Assembly (NCBI RefSeq): GCF_036014115.1
Contig: NZ_CP107913.1
Coordinates: 8,115,501 to 8,179,500 of the forward strand
DNA: 64,000 nt
From: Streptomyces sp. NBC_00448
Lineage (GTDB): Bacteria > Actinomycetota > Actinomycetes > Streptomycetales > Streptomycetaceae
Reading direction: 5' to 3'
In this document: positions 50,127 to 59,076 of the stretch, piece after piece
Numbering within the stretch: position 1 is the first letter of the stretch
Layout of the letters: every line of letters begins with the position of its first letter
The notes under the pieces: generated by a model
What the model was told of the DNA's origin: nothing
Databases searched by the model: none
Seen by the model: the letters and a program-made list of their open reading frames with translations, nothing else
Position numbers and translations under genes: made by a program

Positions 50127-50364
50127 CGGCGCCGCCGTCCTGTGTCGCGACCGCCGACCACAGCGCGCCGGCCGTGCTGAAGGTCTTCTCGACCAGCGCC
50201 TCGTCGGGCAGTTCGACGCCCAGCTCGTCCTCCAGGGCGAGCAGCAGCTCGATCGACTGCATGGAGGTCAGCCCGGCCTCCCGCAGCCGGGTGTCCGGGG
50301 TGATCGGCCGGTCGGCCAGGTGGGGGAGGAAAGGCCGGAGTATCCCGGTGAAGCGTTCGTCCAT
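50119..50364 (-). CDS. acyl/peptidyl carrier protein (stand-alone)
   Basis: The 81-residue protein is a complete four-helix carrier: FTGILRPFLPHLADRPITPD, TRLREAGLTSMQSIELLLAL, and EDELGVELPDEALVEKTFST. Ser34 in GLTSMQS is the phosphopantetheine attachment site, although GLxSM with Thr before it replaces the common DS. It is probably loaded by one of the two adenylating enzymes and used by the adjacent dehydrogenases. An in-frame GTG three bases upstream could also be the start. Confidence 0.88.
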   Translation of the reverse strand: MDERFTGILRPFLPHLADRPITPDTRLREAGLTSMQSIELLLALEDELGVELPDEALVEKTFSTAGALWSAVATQDGGADV

Positions 50365-50405
50365 CACGGCGCGGGCACCCTTCTCGGTCGGTGTGGACGC
50401 CGGGC

Positions 50406-51569
50406 TCACCCGGCGCCGCCATTGAGCCGTCGCTCGACCAGTTCGCACAGGTCGACGATGCGGTGGAGTCGTTCGGGCAGGAGGTCTCCGGGGCCGAACT
50501 CGATGGCGAAGTCCTCCTCCAGGCCGTCGACGATCTCCAGCATCCGCAGGGAGTTGAAGGCGGGGAGTCCGGTCAGGTCGGCGTCGGGCGCGGGCACGTC
50601 CCGTATGCCGAGGACCCGCCCGACGATCCCGGCCACCGTCGAGGCGACCTGCTCGGGGGAAGGCGGATCACCGCCGGCCGCCTCGACGCCACCGGCCCCC
50701 CGGTCGCCACCGGAGAGCACTTCCGGGTCGGCGTGCAGGAGTTCGGCCGCCCGCGTCAGCAGATCTGGTGGCTCCGCCCGGCCCCGGGCGACGCGGCGGG
50801 AGGTCAGATACGTGTACTCGACCAACCCGTCCCAGCGGGCGAGGTGCTCCTCGACGTGCTGCGGGGTCCCCGCGTCCCCCTGGGCCAGATACGCCGCACG
50901 CAGCCGGCGTGACCGGGCCAGCAGCCAGGTCTCCATGGTGAACTGATCGAGCGTCAGCTTGCGGTCGGGATGCTCGGCGTACGCACGGAGGTAGTCGTCG
51001 GCCCCGGCGGACGATATCCGCACCTCCTCGCCCGGCGGACCGAGAGGAGCGGGACCGAGGGGCGTGGGGGCTAACTGGAAGGCCTGGCCCGGTCCGGCGT
51101 CCAGGACCGCGGCCAACTCCTCCCGTTCGAGGCGCAGTCGCGTCGGGCGCGCCGCGCCCCACGGAGTGTCGTTGTAGTAGGCGTCCGTCACCGCAAGGGC
51201 GCCGTCGCCGTCGGGTTCGGCCAGGAAACTGTGCTCGATGTGGCGCTGCCCGTGGTAGGGCACCCAGGGCAGGTGATAGGCGTCCGCGACCACCCACGCC
51301 GTCTCCCGTAGCGATCGCGCCCAGTCGCCGTCGGCGCCGGGCCACTTCTGCGCGAGGGCGAGGCAGAGGAGGTCCGCGGCGTCGGCCAACGCCGCGTCCA
51401 GGGAGGGCTCGACGGTGGGCAGGCCGTGCGGACCGGGGCGGGTGCGCAGGCGCAGCGCGGCGCCCAGCCGCAGGTGGGTCCCGGCGCCGTGGTACCGGTC
51501 GGCCAGCACCGCGAGGTTGCTCTGGAAGCAGTCCAGCAGTTCGGCTCGGATCTCCGGCGCCGCGGTCAC
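50406..51569 (-). CDS. BtrH-like papain-fold domain fused to a C-terminal carrier protein
   Basis: The 387-residue protein has a C-terminal carrier domain (residues 300-385) with Ser340 in AFNSLRMLEIVDGLEEDF. The N-terminal 290 residues show Cys14 in LLDCFQSNLAVLADRYHG, His113 in HIEHSFLAE and Asp129/Asn133 in VTDAYYNDTPWG. That Cys, His, Asp order and spacing resembles the C39/papain-like fold of BtrH, the acyltransferase that moves an acyl group from a carrier protein in butirosin synthesis. It may transfer the finished acyl group to an amine. The domain match is inference; the carrier domain is clear. Confidence 0.75.
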   Translation of the reverse strand: MTAAPEIRAELLDCFQSNLAVLADRYHGAGTHLRLGAALRLRTRPGPHGLPTVEPSLDAALADAADLLCLALAQKWPGADGDWARSLRETAWVVADAYHLPWVPYHGQRHIEHSFLAEPDGDGALAVTDAYYNDTPWGAARPTRLRLEREELAAVLDAGPGQAFQLAPTPLGPAPLGPPGEEVRISSAGADDYLRAYAEHPDRKLTLDQFTMETWLLARSRRLRAAYLAQGDAGTPQHVEEHLARWDGLVEYTYLTSRRVARGRAEPPDLLTRAAELLHADPEVLSGGDRGAGGVEAAGGDPPSPEQVASTVAGIVGRVLGIRDVPAPDADLTGLPAFNSLRMLEIVDGLEEDFAIEFGPGDLLPERLHRIVDLCELVERRLNGGAG

Positions 51570-52909
51570 AGCAACTCCCCCGCCGCGTCGTCGACGTCGA
51601 AGGGGAACCGGTCGGCGAAGGCGGGCTTGAGGTCGGCGAGCCAGATCGCCGCGGGGTCGTACGCGGCGTAGAACGGCCGGCCGACCAGGGCCGGATCGCG
51701 GGCCTGGATCATGTGCAGGGCGAAGACCTTCTGGCCGAGGAGCTCGACCACCCCGTCCACGCAGACCTTGCCCGCGGTGGCCGACATGGACGGCCCCCGT
51801 ACGGTCCGGGCGAGGCCGGAGACCGAGGCGTAGGCGTCCCGGAAGATGTCGTAGGCCCGGGCCAGCGGCACCGCGAAGTAGTCCACCGGACCGGTGTCCC
51901 GCTCCACGAACATGTAGTACGGAATCATCCCGAGCCGCACCTGGGCGCGCCACATCGACTCCCACACCCGCGGGTCGTCGTTGATCGAGCGGATCAGCGG
52001 CGCCTGGGTGCGGATCACCGCCCCCGTGCCGCGCAACCTGGCCACCGCCTGCGCCACCACCGGCGGTTCCAGCTCGCGCGGGTGGGAGAAGTGGGCCATC
52101 AGCGCCAGGTTCTTGCCCGCCGCCACGACCTCCTCGAACAGCCGCAGCAGATCCTCGGCGTCCGGATCGGTGAGGAACTTCCGCGGCCAGAAGGACAGCG
52201 CCTTGGTGCCCATCCGGATGGACTCGATCTGGTCCAGCGCGAGCAGCGGCTCGACGTAGCGCCTCAGCACCGCCGCGCTGGGGATCATCGAGTCGCCGCC
52301 GGTGAAGAGCACGTTGGTGATGTGCGGGTGCGCGCGCAGGTAGTCCACCAGGATCAGTTCGTCGCTGTCGGCCGCCATCCGCAGCTCCGGCTCGCCGACG
52401 AACTGCGCCCAGCGGAAGCAGTAGGTGCAGTAGGCATGGCAGGTCTGGCCCTGGCGGGGGAAGAACAGCAGCGTCTCGCGGTACTTGTGCTGGATTCCGG
52501 CCAGTTGCTGACCGTCCACCACCGGGTGGTTGAGCTCCAGCTGGCCGGCGGGGTGCGGGTTCAGCCGCATCCGCACCTGGTGGGCGATCGTCTGGATCTG
52601 CCGGCGTGGCGCCCCGCTGCGCAGCAGGTCCGCGATCCTGGCCACGTCCTCGGCCGGCAGCATGTCCTCCTGCGGGAAGACCAGGCGGTAGATCGGGTCG
52701 TCGGGGGCCGCGGACCAGTCGATCAGCTCGTCCACGACATGGCTGTTGGCCCGGAAGGGCAGCACCTCGGCCACCGCCCGCACGCCCAGGCGCTGGTCGG
52801 GGCTCAGGCCGGCGCGGGCGGTCAGGTCGTCCAGGTGTCTGGAGGTGACGGCGTGGAACCGGGGCGGGCTGTCCGTGGTCGGCGGAACGCTTGCGTTGCT
52901 CGGGGGCAC
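51566..52909 (-). CDS. KamA-family radical SAM enzyme (lysine 2,3-aminomutase-like)
   Basis: The 447-residue protein has a radical SAM cluster motif CHAYCTYC (Cys157, 161, 164), NPHPAGQLELNHPVVDGQQL upstream, and the KamA stretch TNVLFTGGDSMI, VRLGMIPYYMFVERDTGP. KamA enzymes use SAM and PLP to shift an alpha-amino group to the beta carbon. The usual PLP-binding PGGGGK is replaced by SATAGK, which keeps the Lys. The substrate may be lysine, another amino acid or a carrier-bound aminoacyl group. GTG at 52909 is chosen just after the aminotransferase gene ends; its stop overlaps the next start. Confidence 0.83.
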   Translation of the reverse strand: MPPSNASVPPTTDSPPRFHAVTSRHLDDLTARAGLSPDQRLGVRAVAEVLPFRANSHVVDELIDWSAAPDDPIYRLVFPQEDMLPAEDVARIADLLRSGAPRRQIQTIAHQVRMRLNPHPAGQLELNHPVVDGQQLAGIQHKYRETLLFFPRQGQTCHAYCTYCFRWAQFVGEPELRMAADSDELILVDYLRAHPHITNVLFTGGDSMIPSAAVLRRYVEPLLALDQIESIRMGTKALSFWPRKFLTDPDAEDLLRLFEEVVAAGKNLALMAHFSHPRELEPPVVAQAVARLRGTGAVIRTQAPLIRSINDDPRVWESMWRAQVRLGMIPYYMFVERDTGPVDYFAVPLARAYDIFRDAYASVSGLARTVRGPSMSATAGKVCVDGVVELLGQKVFALHMIQARDPALVGRPFYAAYDPAAIWLADLKPAFADRFPFDVDDAAGELL

Positions 52910-52940
52910 CGTGCGGTCATTCCTTCCGGTCGGGGGCGGC

Positions 52941-54215
52941 TCAGCCGCAGAGCTTGCCGAACCCCTCTTCGATCGCGGCCAGGAGCCGCGAGACATGGGG
53001 CAGTACGAGCGGATCGGAGCTGTGCAGGGCCGCGGACTGCTCCTCGGGGGTCTCGCCGTAGAGCATGCTGGTGGCCGCCCGGAAGCGGAGCGCTCCCGGT
53101 TCGTCGCCGTGGTGGTGGCCGCCGAGGACGGCGATGCCGTGCGCGTCGAGCAGTCGGTCCTGCAGGGTGGCGGAGTCGGTGACGCCCCGGGCGGCCAGGG
53201 CCTCCCGGCGCGGTTCGAAGTCCGGGTAGACGTAGAAGCCGGCATCGGGTCTGCGGCACTCGGCGCCGGCCGCGCGGACGATCCGGTGGACGGCACCGGC
53301 CAGCGCTCCGTGCAGCCGGGCGGCCTCGGCCAGGTGGGCGCGCAGTTCGGGGGGTTCGGCGAACGCGTAGGCGGCCACCTCCTGCATCGGACCGGCCAGG
53401 GTGGACCAGACCTCGCTGGCGAAGGAGGCCACCGCGTCGCGCAGCGCCGTCCCCCAGGCGCTCTCGGGGAACCGGGCCGCGCCGATCCGCCAGCCGCCCA
53501 GGGCGAGGTTCTTGCTCAGCCCGGTGGTCACCACCGTGCGTTCCGGAGCGACCTCGGCCGGGCTGAGGAAGCGCTGCCGCGGATCGTGCAGGAGGTCGCG
53601 GTAGATCTCGTCCGAGACGATCAGCAGGTCCTCCTCCCGGGCGATCGCGCACAGTTCGCGGACCAGCGTGGAGGGCGCCGCCGTCCCGGTGGGGTTGTCC
53701 GGCAGTGCCAGCACCAGGATGCGCGGGTCCCGGCCGTCCTCCCGCGCCCGCGCGATGGTCCGCGTCAGGGCCGACGGTTCGGGCACCCCGCCGCAGCCGG
53801 CGGGGATCGGCACCTGGAAGACCGCCTTCCCGGCCAGCAGCGCCTGCGGGGGATACGTGTTCCAGCAGGGGCGCGGCAGCAGGGTGTCGCCCCGGACGGT
53901 CATCTGCACCGCCGCGAGCAGGGGCTTGCTGCCGGGGGCGAGCACCACCTGGTCCGGTTCGGTCGGCACGCGGCGGCGGGTGAAGTACCCGGCCACGGCC
54001 CGCCGGGCCGTGAGGTCGCCGCGGACCGGGCCGTAGGCGTTGCGGCCCGCCCCCGCGGCCAACCGCTCGATCAGCGGCGGGAACACCGGCAGCCGCGACT
54101 CGCCGAATCCCAGGTGGACCACGGTATCGCCGCGCCGCCGACGCTCCCGGACCTGCTCGTCCAGCGCCAGGTTGGGCGATATCCCGCGCGCGCCGGCCAG
54201 TTCGATCCGCGTCAC
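52941..54215 (-). CDS. PLP-dependent aminotransferase (class I/II)
   Basis: The 424-residue protein has the fold type I motifs: LGFGESRLPVFPPLIERLAA, NAYGPVRGDLTARRAV, LALPDNPTGTAAP, IVSDEIYRDLLHD and the Schiff-base Lys in TTGLSKNLALGGWRIG, followed by an arginine for carboxylate binding. It should transaminate or otherwise process an amino acid building block. GTG at 54215 overlaps the stop of the first adenylating gene by four bases. Confidence 0.88.
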   Translation of the reverse strand: MTRIELAGARGISPNLALDEQVRERRRRGDTVVHLGFGESRLPVFPPLIERLAAGAGRNAYGPVRGDLTARRAVAGYFTRRRVPTEPDQVVLAPGSKPLLAAVQMTVRGDTLLPRPCWNTYPPQALLAGKAVFQVPIPAGCGGVPEPSALTRTIARAREDGRDPRILVLALPDNPTGTAAPSTLVRELCAIAREEDLLIVSDEIYRDLLHDPRQRFLSPAEVAPERTVVTTGLSKNLALGGWRIGAARFPESAWGTALRDAVASFASEVWSTLAGPMQEVAAYAFAEPPELRAHLAEAARLHGALAGAVHRIVRAAGAECRRPDAGFYVYPDFEPRREALAARGVTDSATLQDRLLDAHGIAVLGGHHHGDEPGALRFRAATSMLYGETPEEQSAALHSSDPLVLPHVSRLLAAIEEGFGKLCG

Positions 54216-55822
54216 ACCGTCCGCTCCTTCCCGGGCAGCGCCAGTGCCAGCAACCGGGCCCGGTCGACCTTGCCGTTGGGGTTGAGCGGCAGGCGGTCGA
54301 TGGCTCTCAGCTCGTCGGGGACCATGTAGTCGGGCAGTTCCTTCCCGCAGAACTCCCGTAGCTGAACGGGGTCCCAGCCGGCGGCGGGCTCCGGTACGAC
54401 GAAGGCGGTCAGCACGGGATCGGCCGCGTCCCCGGCGCGCGGCACCACCAGCACGGCGGCGGCCTCCACCGAGGGGAACGCGCGCAGCCGGTGCTCCACC
54501 GCCCCCAACTCCACACGGTTGCCACGGATCTTCACCATCGAGTCGACCCGGCCGTGGAAGTACAGTTCGCCGTCGGCTCCGCGGGAGGCGAGATCACCGG
54601 AGCGGTAGACGAACTGGCCGGACCGCGGTTCGAGCGGATCGGCCACCAGCACGGCGCGGGTGGCCGCCGGGTCGTTCCAGTAGCCGGTGAACAGCGCGGG
54701 ACTGCGCAGGTGGATCTCACCGACGGCCCCCGGCTCGTCCACGGGCCGGCCCTCGCCGTCGATCAGCAGGATCTCGGCTCCCGCGTGCGGCCGCCCGATG
54801 GAGATGTCCGCCTGGTCCGCCGGGAGCGGGTCGGGGATGTCGGCGAAGGTGCAGGCGATGGACTCGGTGCTGCCGAAGCAGTTGACGATCCGCACCCCGG
54901 GCAACTCGCGGCGCAGCAGCCGCAGATCCTCCAGCGGGAAGCGCTCGCCGGAGAAGAGGATGCCCCGCACCGCGCCGAGTTCGGACAGCCGCGCCGGCTC
55001 GTGCCGCAGCAGCGGCCGCCAGATCGAGGGGACGCCGTTGACCTGGGTGGCCCCGGCCTCGCGCAGGAAGCGGGCGAAGCGCCGTGGCCAGCGCAGCAGT
55101 CCGCGCGGTACCGGCACCAGCGTGGCCCCGTTGCCCAGCGCGAGCCCGGCGTCCAGCAGGGAGAAGTCGAACTGGAAGGGCGACGTGCTGGCGACCCGGT
55201 CCTCGGCGGTGACGATGTCGTGCCGCAACATCCCCCGGCAGAAGGCCAGATACCCGCGGTGGCTCATCACCACGCCCTTGGGGGTGCCGGTGGAGCCGGA
55301 GGTGAAGACGACGTAGGCGGGGTCGGTGGAGACGGCGCCGGTGCGCTGGTGGGCGCGCCGGGCCGGCGCGCGCTCGATGACCAGCCCCTCGGGGCCGAAG
55401 CGGCCGCTGCCGGTGGACGCCGGCAGGCCCGGCGGTTCCTCGCCGCCGGACCGCAGGTACAGCGCCGGTCCGGTCATGCCGACGATCGTCAGCCGGCGAC
55501 CCACGGGCGACTGGGGGCTCAGCGGGAGAAAGGTCGCGCCGAGTGCGGAACACGCCATCAGCAGCGTGAGGACGGCGGCACTGCTGTCCGACTCCAGCGC
55601 CACGCGGTCCCCGACTCCGATTCCGAGGCCGGCGAGTTCTTCGGTCCTGGCGGCGGTGCGTGCCGCCAACTCCCGATAGGTGACCGTGCGAAGACCCCCG
55701 TCGGGGGCGCTTTCGATCACCGCCGGTCTGGTGGGGACGGTATCGCTCGCACCGAGCAGGAACTCGTGCAGGAGCTCAGGGGCTTGGCGGTGCCACGGGG
55801 AAAACGAACCTGTGGTGGCCAT
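54212..55822 (-). CDS. stand-alone amino-acid/acyl adenylating enzyme, first gene of the operon
   Basis: The 536-residue protein has AYVVFTSGSTGTPKGVVMSH, FGSTESIACTF, FVYRSGDLASRGADGELYF, MVKIRGNRVELGAVEHRL and the catalytic Lys in LNPNGKVDR. It resembles free-standing A domains or D-alanine-ligase-like enzymes that load carrier proteins. A good TCGGAGGAGAAC ribosome site precedes the ATG, and with no gene upstream this is the first gene of the 12-kb minus-strand operon. Confidence 0.87.
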   Translation of the reverse strand: MATTGSFSPWHRQAPELLHEFLLGASDTVPTRPAVIESAPDGGLRTVTYRELAARTAARTEELAGLGIGVGDRVALESDSSAAVLTLLMACSALGATFLPLSPQSPVGRRLTIVGMTGPALYLRSGGEEPPGLPASTGSGRFGPEGLVIERAPARRAHQRTGAVSTDPAYVVFTSGSTGTPKGVVMSHRGYLAFCRGMLRHDIVTAEDRVASTSPFQFDFSLLDAGLALGNGATLVPVPRGLLRWPRRFARFLREAGATQVNGVPSIWRPLLRHEPARLSELGAVRGILFSGERFPLEDLRLLRRELPGVRIVNCFGSTESIACTFADIPDPLPADQADISIGRPHAGAEILLIDGEGRPVDEPGAVGEIHLRSPALFTGYWNDPAATRAVLVADPLEPRSGQFVYRSGDLASRGADGELYFHGRVDSMVKIRGNRVELGAVEHRLRAFPSVEAAAVLVVPRAGDAADPVLTAFVVPEPAAGWDPVQLREFCGKELPDYMVPDELRAIDRLPLNPNGKVDRARLLALALPGKERTV

Positions 55823-56288
55823 GTTCTCCTCCGAGAAAATCGGCGGGGCGGCCTGGGCACAGGGGACAGTACTACGGAAGCCATGTGCGTGAACCCATGA
55901 GTCCCGGCCCCGCTGTCGTATCCGCCACGGCGGCTCCGGCGCACGTCAGCGCGGTGCGGGCGCTGGACGGGGGCGCTTTCGGGTGGCCGATTCCCGGACC
56001 TGGGCATCGTTGTCATCCGCTGGTCGCGAGGGGGTTCGCCCGGCGTTTCGCTTTCTTCCGCGCCGCGGGACGCCGAGGTGGCCGATTCTGTGCCGTGGCG
56101 AATTTCGGCCTCCTTTTATTTCCGGCCAATCGGGACTCGCGGCGGCGGCCGGAGCGAAGTGGAGAAGATCTGCCGAGGGTGGCGGAGGTGAGATGGTGAG
56201 GAAAATGTGAACGCCCACTGCTTGTAGCAGACATTCGTGAAGGGAACATTGCACGAGAATGACGAAGACCGCGCAAGTCCACGGCTTC
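55823..56288. other. upstream region of the NRPS-like operon, no gene seen
   Basis: The promoter of the minus-strand operon must lie here, but I cannot choose a convincing -10/-35 pair. The part at 56190-56265 is clearly AT-richer than its surroundings. No frame on either strand looks coding. Confidence 0.35.
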
Positions 56289-56313
56289 CCGGCCGTTTTG
56301 GAGGTCCACTCCC

Positions 56314-56470
56314 TTGGCGGATGCCGAAGTGCGGCGGCTGAAATCCCGCGATGCCGGCGCCGTCCTGGACGAGGACGTCGCCCGGCTCCTCCCGCTCAAG
56401 CACGCGAACCTCGACGTACCGGGCCGCTACAGCATCCGCGCTTCGGTTCCGGACGGAGCGGTCCCCGGAA
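56314..56470 (+). pseudogene. 3' end of a Tn3-family transposase gene
   Basis: The frame reads VLDEDVARLLPLKHANLDVP, then GRYSIRASVPDG. The motif DEDVARLSPLKHxNLNVLGRYSF is the typical C-terminus of Tn3-family transposases. Only about 45 codons remain, with substitutions; the rest of the transposase and any inverted repeat are absent nearby. Confidence 0.65.
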
Positions 56471-56539
56471 ATCCCGTCCGATGCTGCGGGGGTCGTGGCG
56501 GCACGGTCTCCCCGGAGTTCAACACCACCGTCCGCCAGG

Positions 56540-56838
56540 TCACAGCAGGTAAGAGAAGCGCAGTGCCCCGCCCTCCTCGCGGTGGCGACCTCGGCCACGC
56601 TTTCCGTAGGGGGTGGGGAGCATCTGGATGGCCACCTTGTGAGGGATGAGTGCGTGGGTGAACACCAAGAGGCGCCAGCGGTCGTTGCCCGCGTGCTGGC
56701 GGGCCGCGCGGACCTCGCTCTCTCCCGGCTCGAAGCGGCTGCCTTCGCCCCCGGTCGCCGTCACCTCGTACAGGTAGGGCCGGCTGCCGGAGCCGACCCG
56801 GAAGTCGAAGCCGAGGCCGTCGCCGCCGGACGGGCCGG
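56540..56838 (-). pseudogene. 3' part of a DUF3883 (NO VEIN C-terminal-type) protein gene
   Basis: About 98 codons in one open frame read GLGFDFRVGSGSRPYLYEVT, then SEVRAARQHAGNDRWRLLVF and REEGGALRFSYLL before the stop. This is the core of DUF3883, a restriction-endonuclease-like fold found in defence-related proteins. The N-terminal body is absent, cut off at about 56838 where sequence in the other orientation begins. In the motif EVK the Lys is replaced by Thr. Confidence 0.6.
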
Positions 56839-56845
56839 GAAAAGG

Positions 56846-57010
56846 GCTTTCTCGACAGCCGATTCACCGTCGAACTGCCCAGCAGGGAGCCCGAGCCGAA
56901 CCTCATCGCCTTCCGTGCCGGCCGGGGCGTCGGCGCCTACCCCGTCTGGATCGGCCGCACCGATGACGGACAGGGTGGTTGCGTCGTCGTCGACTTCCCG
57001 CTCCATTCCG
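56846..57010 (+). pseudogene. internal/3' fragment of a DUF4241 protein gene
   Basis: The frame reads FLDSRFTVELPSREPEPNLI, AFRAGRGVGAYPVWIGRTDD and GGCVVVDFPL, which fits the C-terminal region of DUF4241 proteins (PNLIAFxSGxGDGAYPTWIGR). No start is present, and after about 57010 the reading becomes unrelated to the family. The fragment abuts the DUF3883 relic on the opposite strand. Confidence 0.6.
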
Positions 57011-57260
57011 CCGACGGGGGAGAGCAAGGAGCCGCCGCCGACCGTGGGCGGAGGGAGCCCGGCGTCGGGTGTAACGCTTTCGGGCTGCTCGCACTAGAAC
57101 GGCTTGTAAGGCATCGCACCTTTGACCAAAGGGCGGCGAACCGGCCCGGGTCGAGGGACTCTCCGCCCGAGGCGAGCCAGCGGCCCGAGCCCGCCTTCGA
57201 GCGGTTCCCGGACCGGCGGCGCCGGACAAGACCCCGTCATCACACGAACGGAACGTCTGA

Positions 57261-58295
57261 GTGAAGCAATCACACAAGGTCCTCAGCGCAGTGGCGCTGC
57301 TGGGCACGATAGCCATGGGTCTGTGCGGCTGCGGCGGCGACACATCTCCCAACGCCACCGGGGCACCCGCGTCCACGACGAGCGGCAGCCTCTCCGCGAC
57401 GCCCGGTCACGCAGGCAGCGGCAGCACCTCGCCGACGTCCAGTCAGGCAGCCCGTTCCGCAGCACCGCAGCGGCCCCAGATGCTGCTCGACACCATAGAG
57501 CCGGAAACCGGTACCACGGTCGGGGTGGCGATGCCGATATCCGTGGTGTTCAGCAAGCCGGTCGCGGCTTCGGCCCGCGGGGACGTCGAGAAGCACCTGC
57601 AACTGACCACCTCCGTGCCGGTGACCGGCGCCTGGCACTGGTTCGGCTCCCGGCGGGTGGACTTCCGCCCCGAGGCGTACTGGCTCCAGGGGACGAAGGT
57701 CACCCTCGACGCGAAACTCGCAGGGGTGGCGGACGGCAATGGCCGCTACGGCGCGCACTCATACGTGCACTCGTTCACCGTCGGCTCCGACGACGAGGTG
57801 CACGTCTACGCGAACCAGCACGTGATGAAGGTCTCCCGCAACGGCGCGGTGGTCAAGACGTTCCCCATCGACGCCGGCAGAGCGGCGTATCCCTCCTGGA
57901 CCGGGACGATGGCGGTCATGGGCAAGGCCCGCGAAGTGCTCATGGACTCCTGCAGCGTCCACATCGCCTGCGACAAGAACGACCCGAACTACTATCACGC
58001 GAACTACCCGCTCGCGGTGCAGTTGACGGTCTCGGGGACCTACGTGCACTACTCCGACGGCGACCCGCAGCCGGGCAACAGCGGCTCCCACGGCTGCATC
58101 CACCTGTCATGGGCCGACGCCCGGTGGTTCTACGGCTTCGTCCGCCAGGGAGACCCCGTCACCATCACCGGGTCCCCCCGGGCAGCGGCGGCACCGGACA
58201 ACGGTTACGCCGACTACGACGTGACCAACTGGAACGCCTGGACCTCCCCAAGCACCAGCGGCCTGGGCCAACTCACCACCTCCACCACGACCTGA
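57261..58295 (+). CDS. L,D-transpeptidase with Ig-like domain, lipoprotein
   Basis: The 344-residue protein has a lipoprotein signal (MKQSHKVLSAVALLGTIAMG, LCGC), a Ser/Thr/Ala linker, an Ig-like domain (LLDTIEPETGTTVGVAMPIS, AWHWFGSRRVDFRPEAYW) and a YkuD catalytic domain. The active site reads NSGSHGCIHLSWADARWFYG with the catalytic Cys after His-Gly. Such enzymes make 3-3 cross-links in peptidoglycan outside the membrane. The GTG start directly follows the region of gene relics; no operon partner is seen. Confidence 0.9.
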   Translation: MKQSHKVLSAVALLGTIAMGLCGCGGDTSPNATGAPASTTSGSLSATPGHAGSGSTSPTSSQAARSAAPQRPQMLLDTIEPETGTTVGVAMPISVVFSKPVAASARGDVEKHLQLTTSVPVTGAWHWFGSRRVDFRPEAYWLQGTKVTLDAKLAGVADGNGRYGAHSYVHSFTVGSDDEVHVYANQHVMKVSRNGAVVKTFPIDAGRAAYPSWTGTMAVMGKAREVLMDSCSVHIACDKNDPNYYHANYPLAVQLTVSGTYVHYSDGDPQPGNSGSHGCIHLSWADARWFYGFVRQGDPVTITGSPRAAAAPDNGYADYDVTNWNAWTSPSTSGLGQLTTSTTT

Positions 58296-58621
58296 ATCCG
58301 GACGAGCTCGAAGCCGGTCCCATCTCCGGATCGGCTCACGCTGGGGAAATCGGCGGCGCGAGTCGGTCGCATGGCAGACAATCCAGGCGGCCCGATTCTT
58401 CCGCCCGAGCCGCGCACGGCGAAGTGCATAGCCCAGGATCTACTTCCTCATCGTTGCGGTGGGGGCACACCGGTTCACCGGACTGGAGGTCGCGACCTTA
58501 CGCCACGGCGGCACGGCCGGAGCGCCGCCGACGGGCATCGGGTCCGGTCCCGTGCGGCGGCCCTCACCCTCGCGCGCACGCGCGTGCGGGTTCGGTCACC
58601 GCGTCCGCGGTGCCGCTTCGT
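58296..58621. other. gap between the L,D-transpeptidase and small membrane protein genes
   Basis: Two convergent genes end here. I see no gene, RNA or clear terminator; frames across it are rich in Arg and Gly and look like composition noise. Confidence 0.35.
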
Positions 58622-58792
58622 CTACCAGCGGTACCAGCGCCCGCGGTTGCCGCCCGATCCGGTCGAGCGCACGAGGAATCCCAGCGCCCAGAGGACCAGC
58701 ACCACGATGCCGATCCACAGCAGCAGTTTCACCGCGAAACCCGCACCGATGAGAATCAGTGCCAGCAGGAGAACAATGAGCAACGGTGCCAT
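58622..58792 (-). CDS. small hydrophobic membrane protein (56 residues)
   Basis: The frame reads MAPLLIVLLLALILIGAGFA, then VKLLLWIGIVVLVLWALGFL and a short polar tail (RSTGSGGNRGRWYRW). It forms two adjacent membrane helices and resembles the short hydrophobic proteins (lmo0937-like) common in Streptomyces and often linked to stress. GGAGG nine bases before the ATG supports the start. Confidence 0.8.
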   Translation of the reverse strand: MAPLLIVLLLALILIGAGFAVKLLLWIGIVVLVLWALGFLVRSTGSGGNRGRWYRW

Positions 58793-59076
58793 GATGGTGA
58801 ACCTCCGAGAATTGGTGTGCCCGGGAGTCGCCGGCCGATTCAGGGGATTCCTGTGACAACTCAGGCGAGGCAGTACCCGTGGTGTGGACAAGTGGTACGC
58901 CGACGCCCTCGGTACCGGGCGGTCGGGTAATGCGCGAGTCCCTGAGGCGGGAACCTCGGTTCCTGTCGTCCCCGGGACGTCGACGACGCGGGGGGCGTGC
59001 GCCGGACCGGTCAGGCGCACGGACACGGGCGGAGCCGGGTGTCAGGGCGCGGACCGAACCCGCCGGGGTGCGCCGG

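Noticed and set aside
58280..58330. Third tRNA-like end suggested by a GFELVR-type translation
   Set aside because: The bases read GACGAGCTCGAAGCCGG and do not contain a TTCGAAT T-loop or acceptor, unlike the two real tRNA-Ser fragments.
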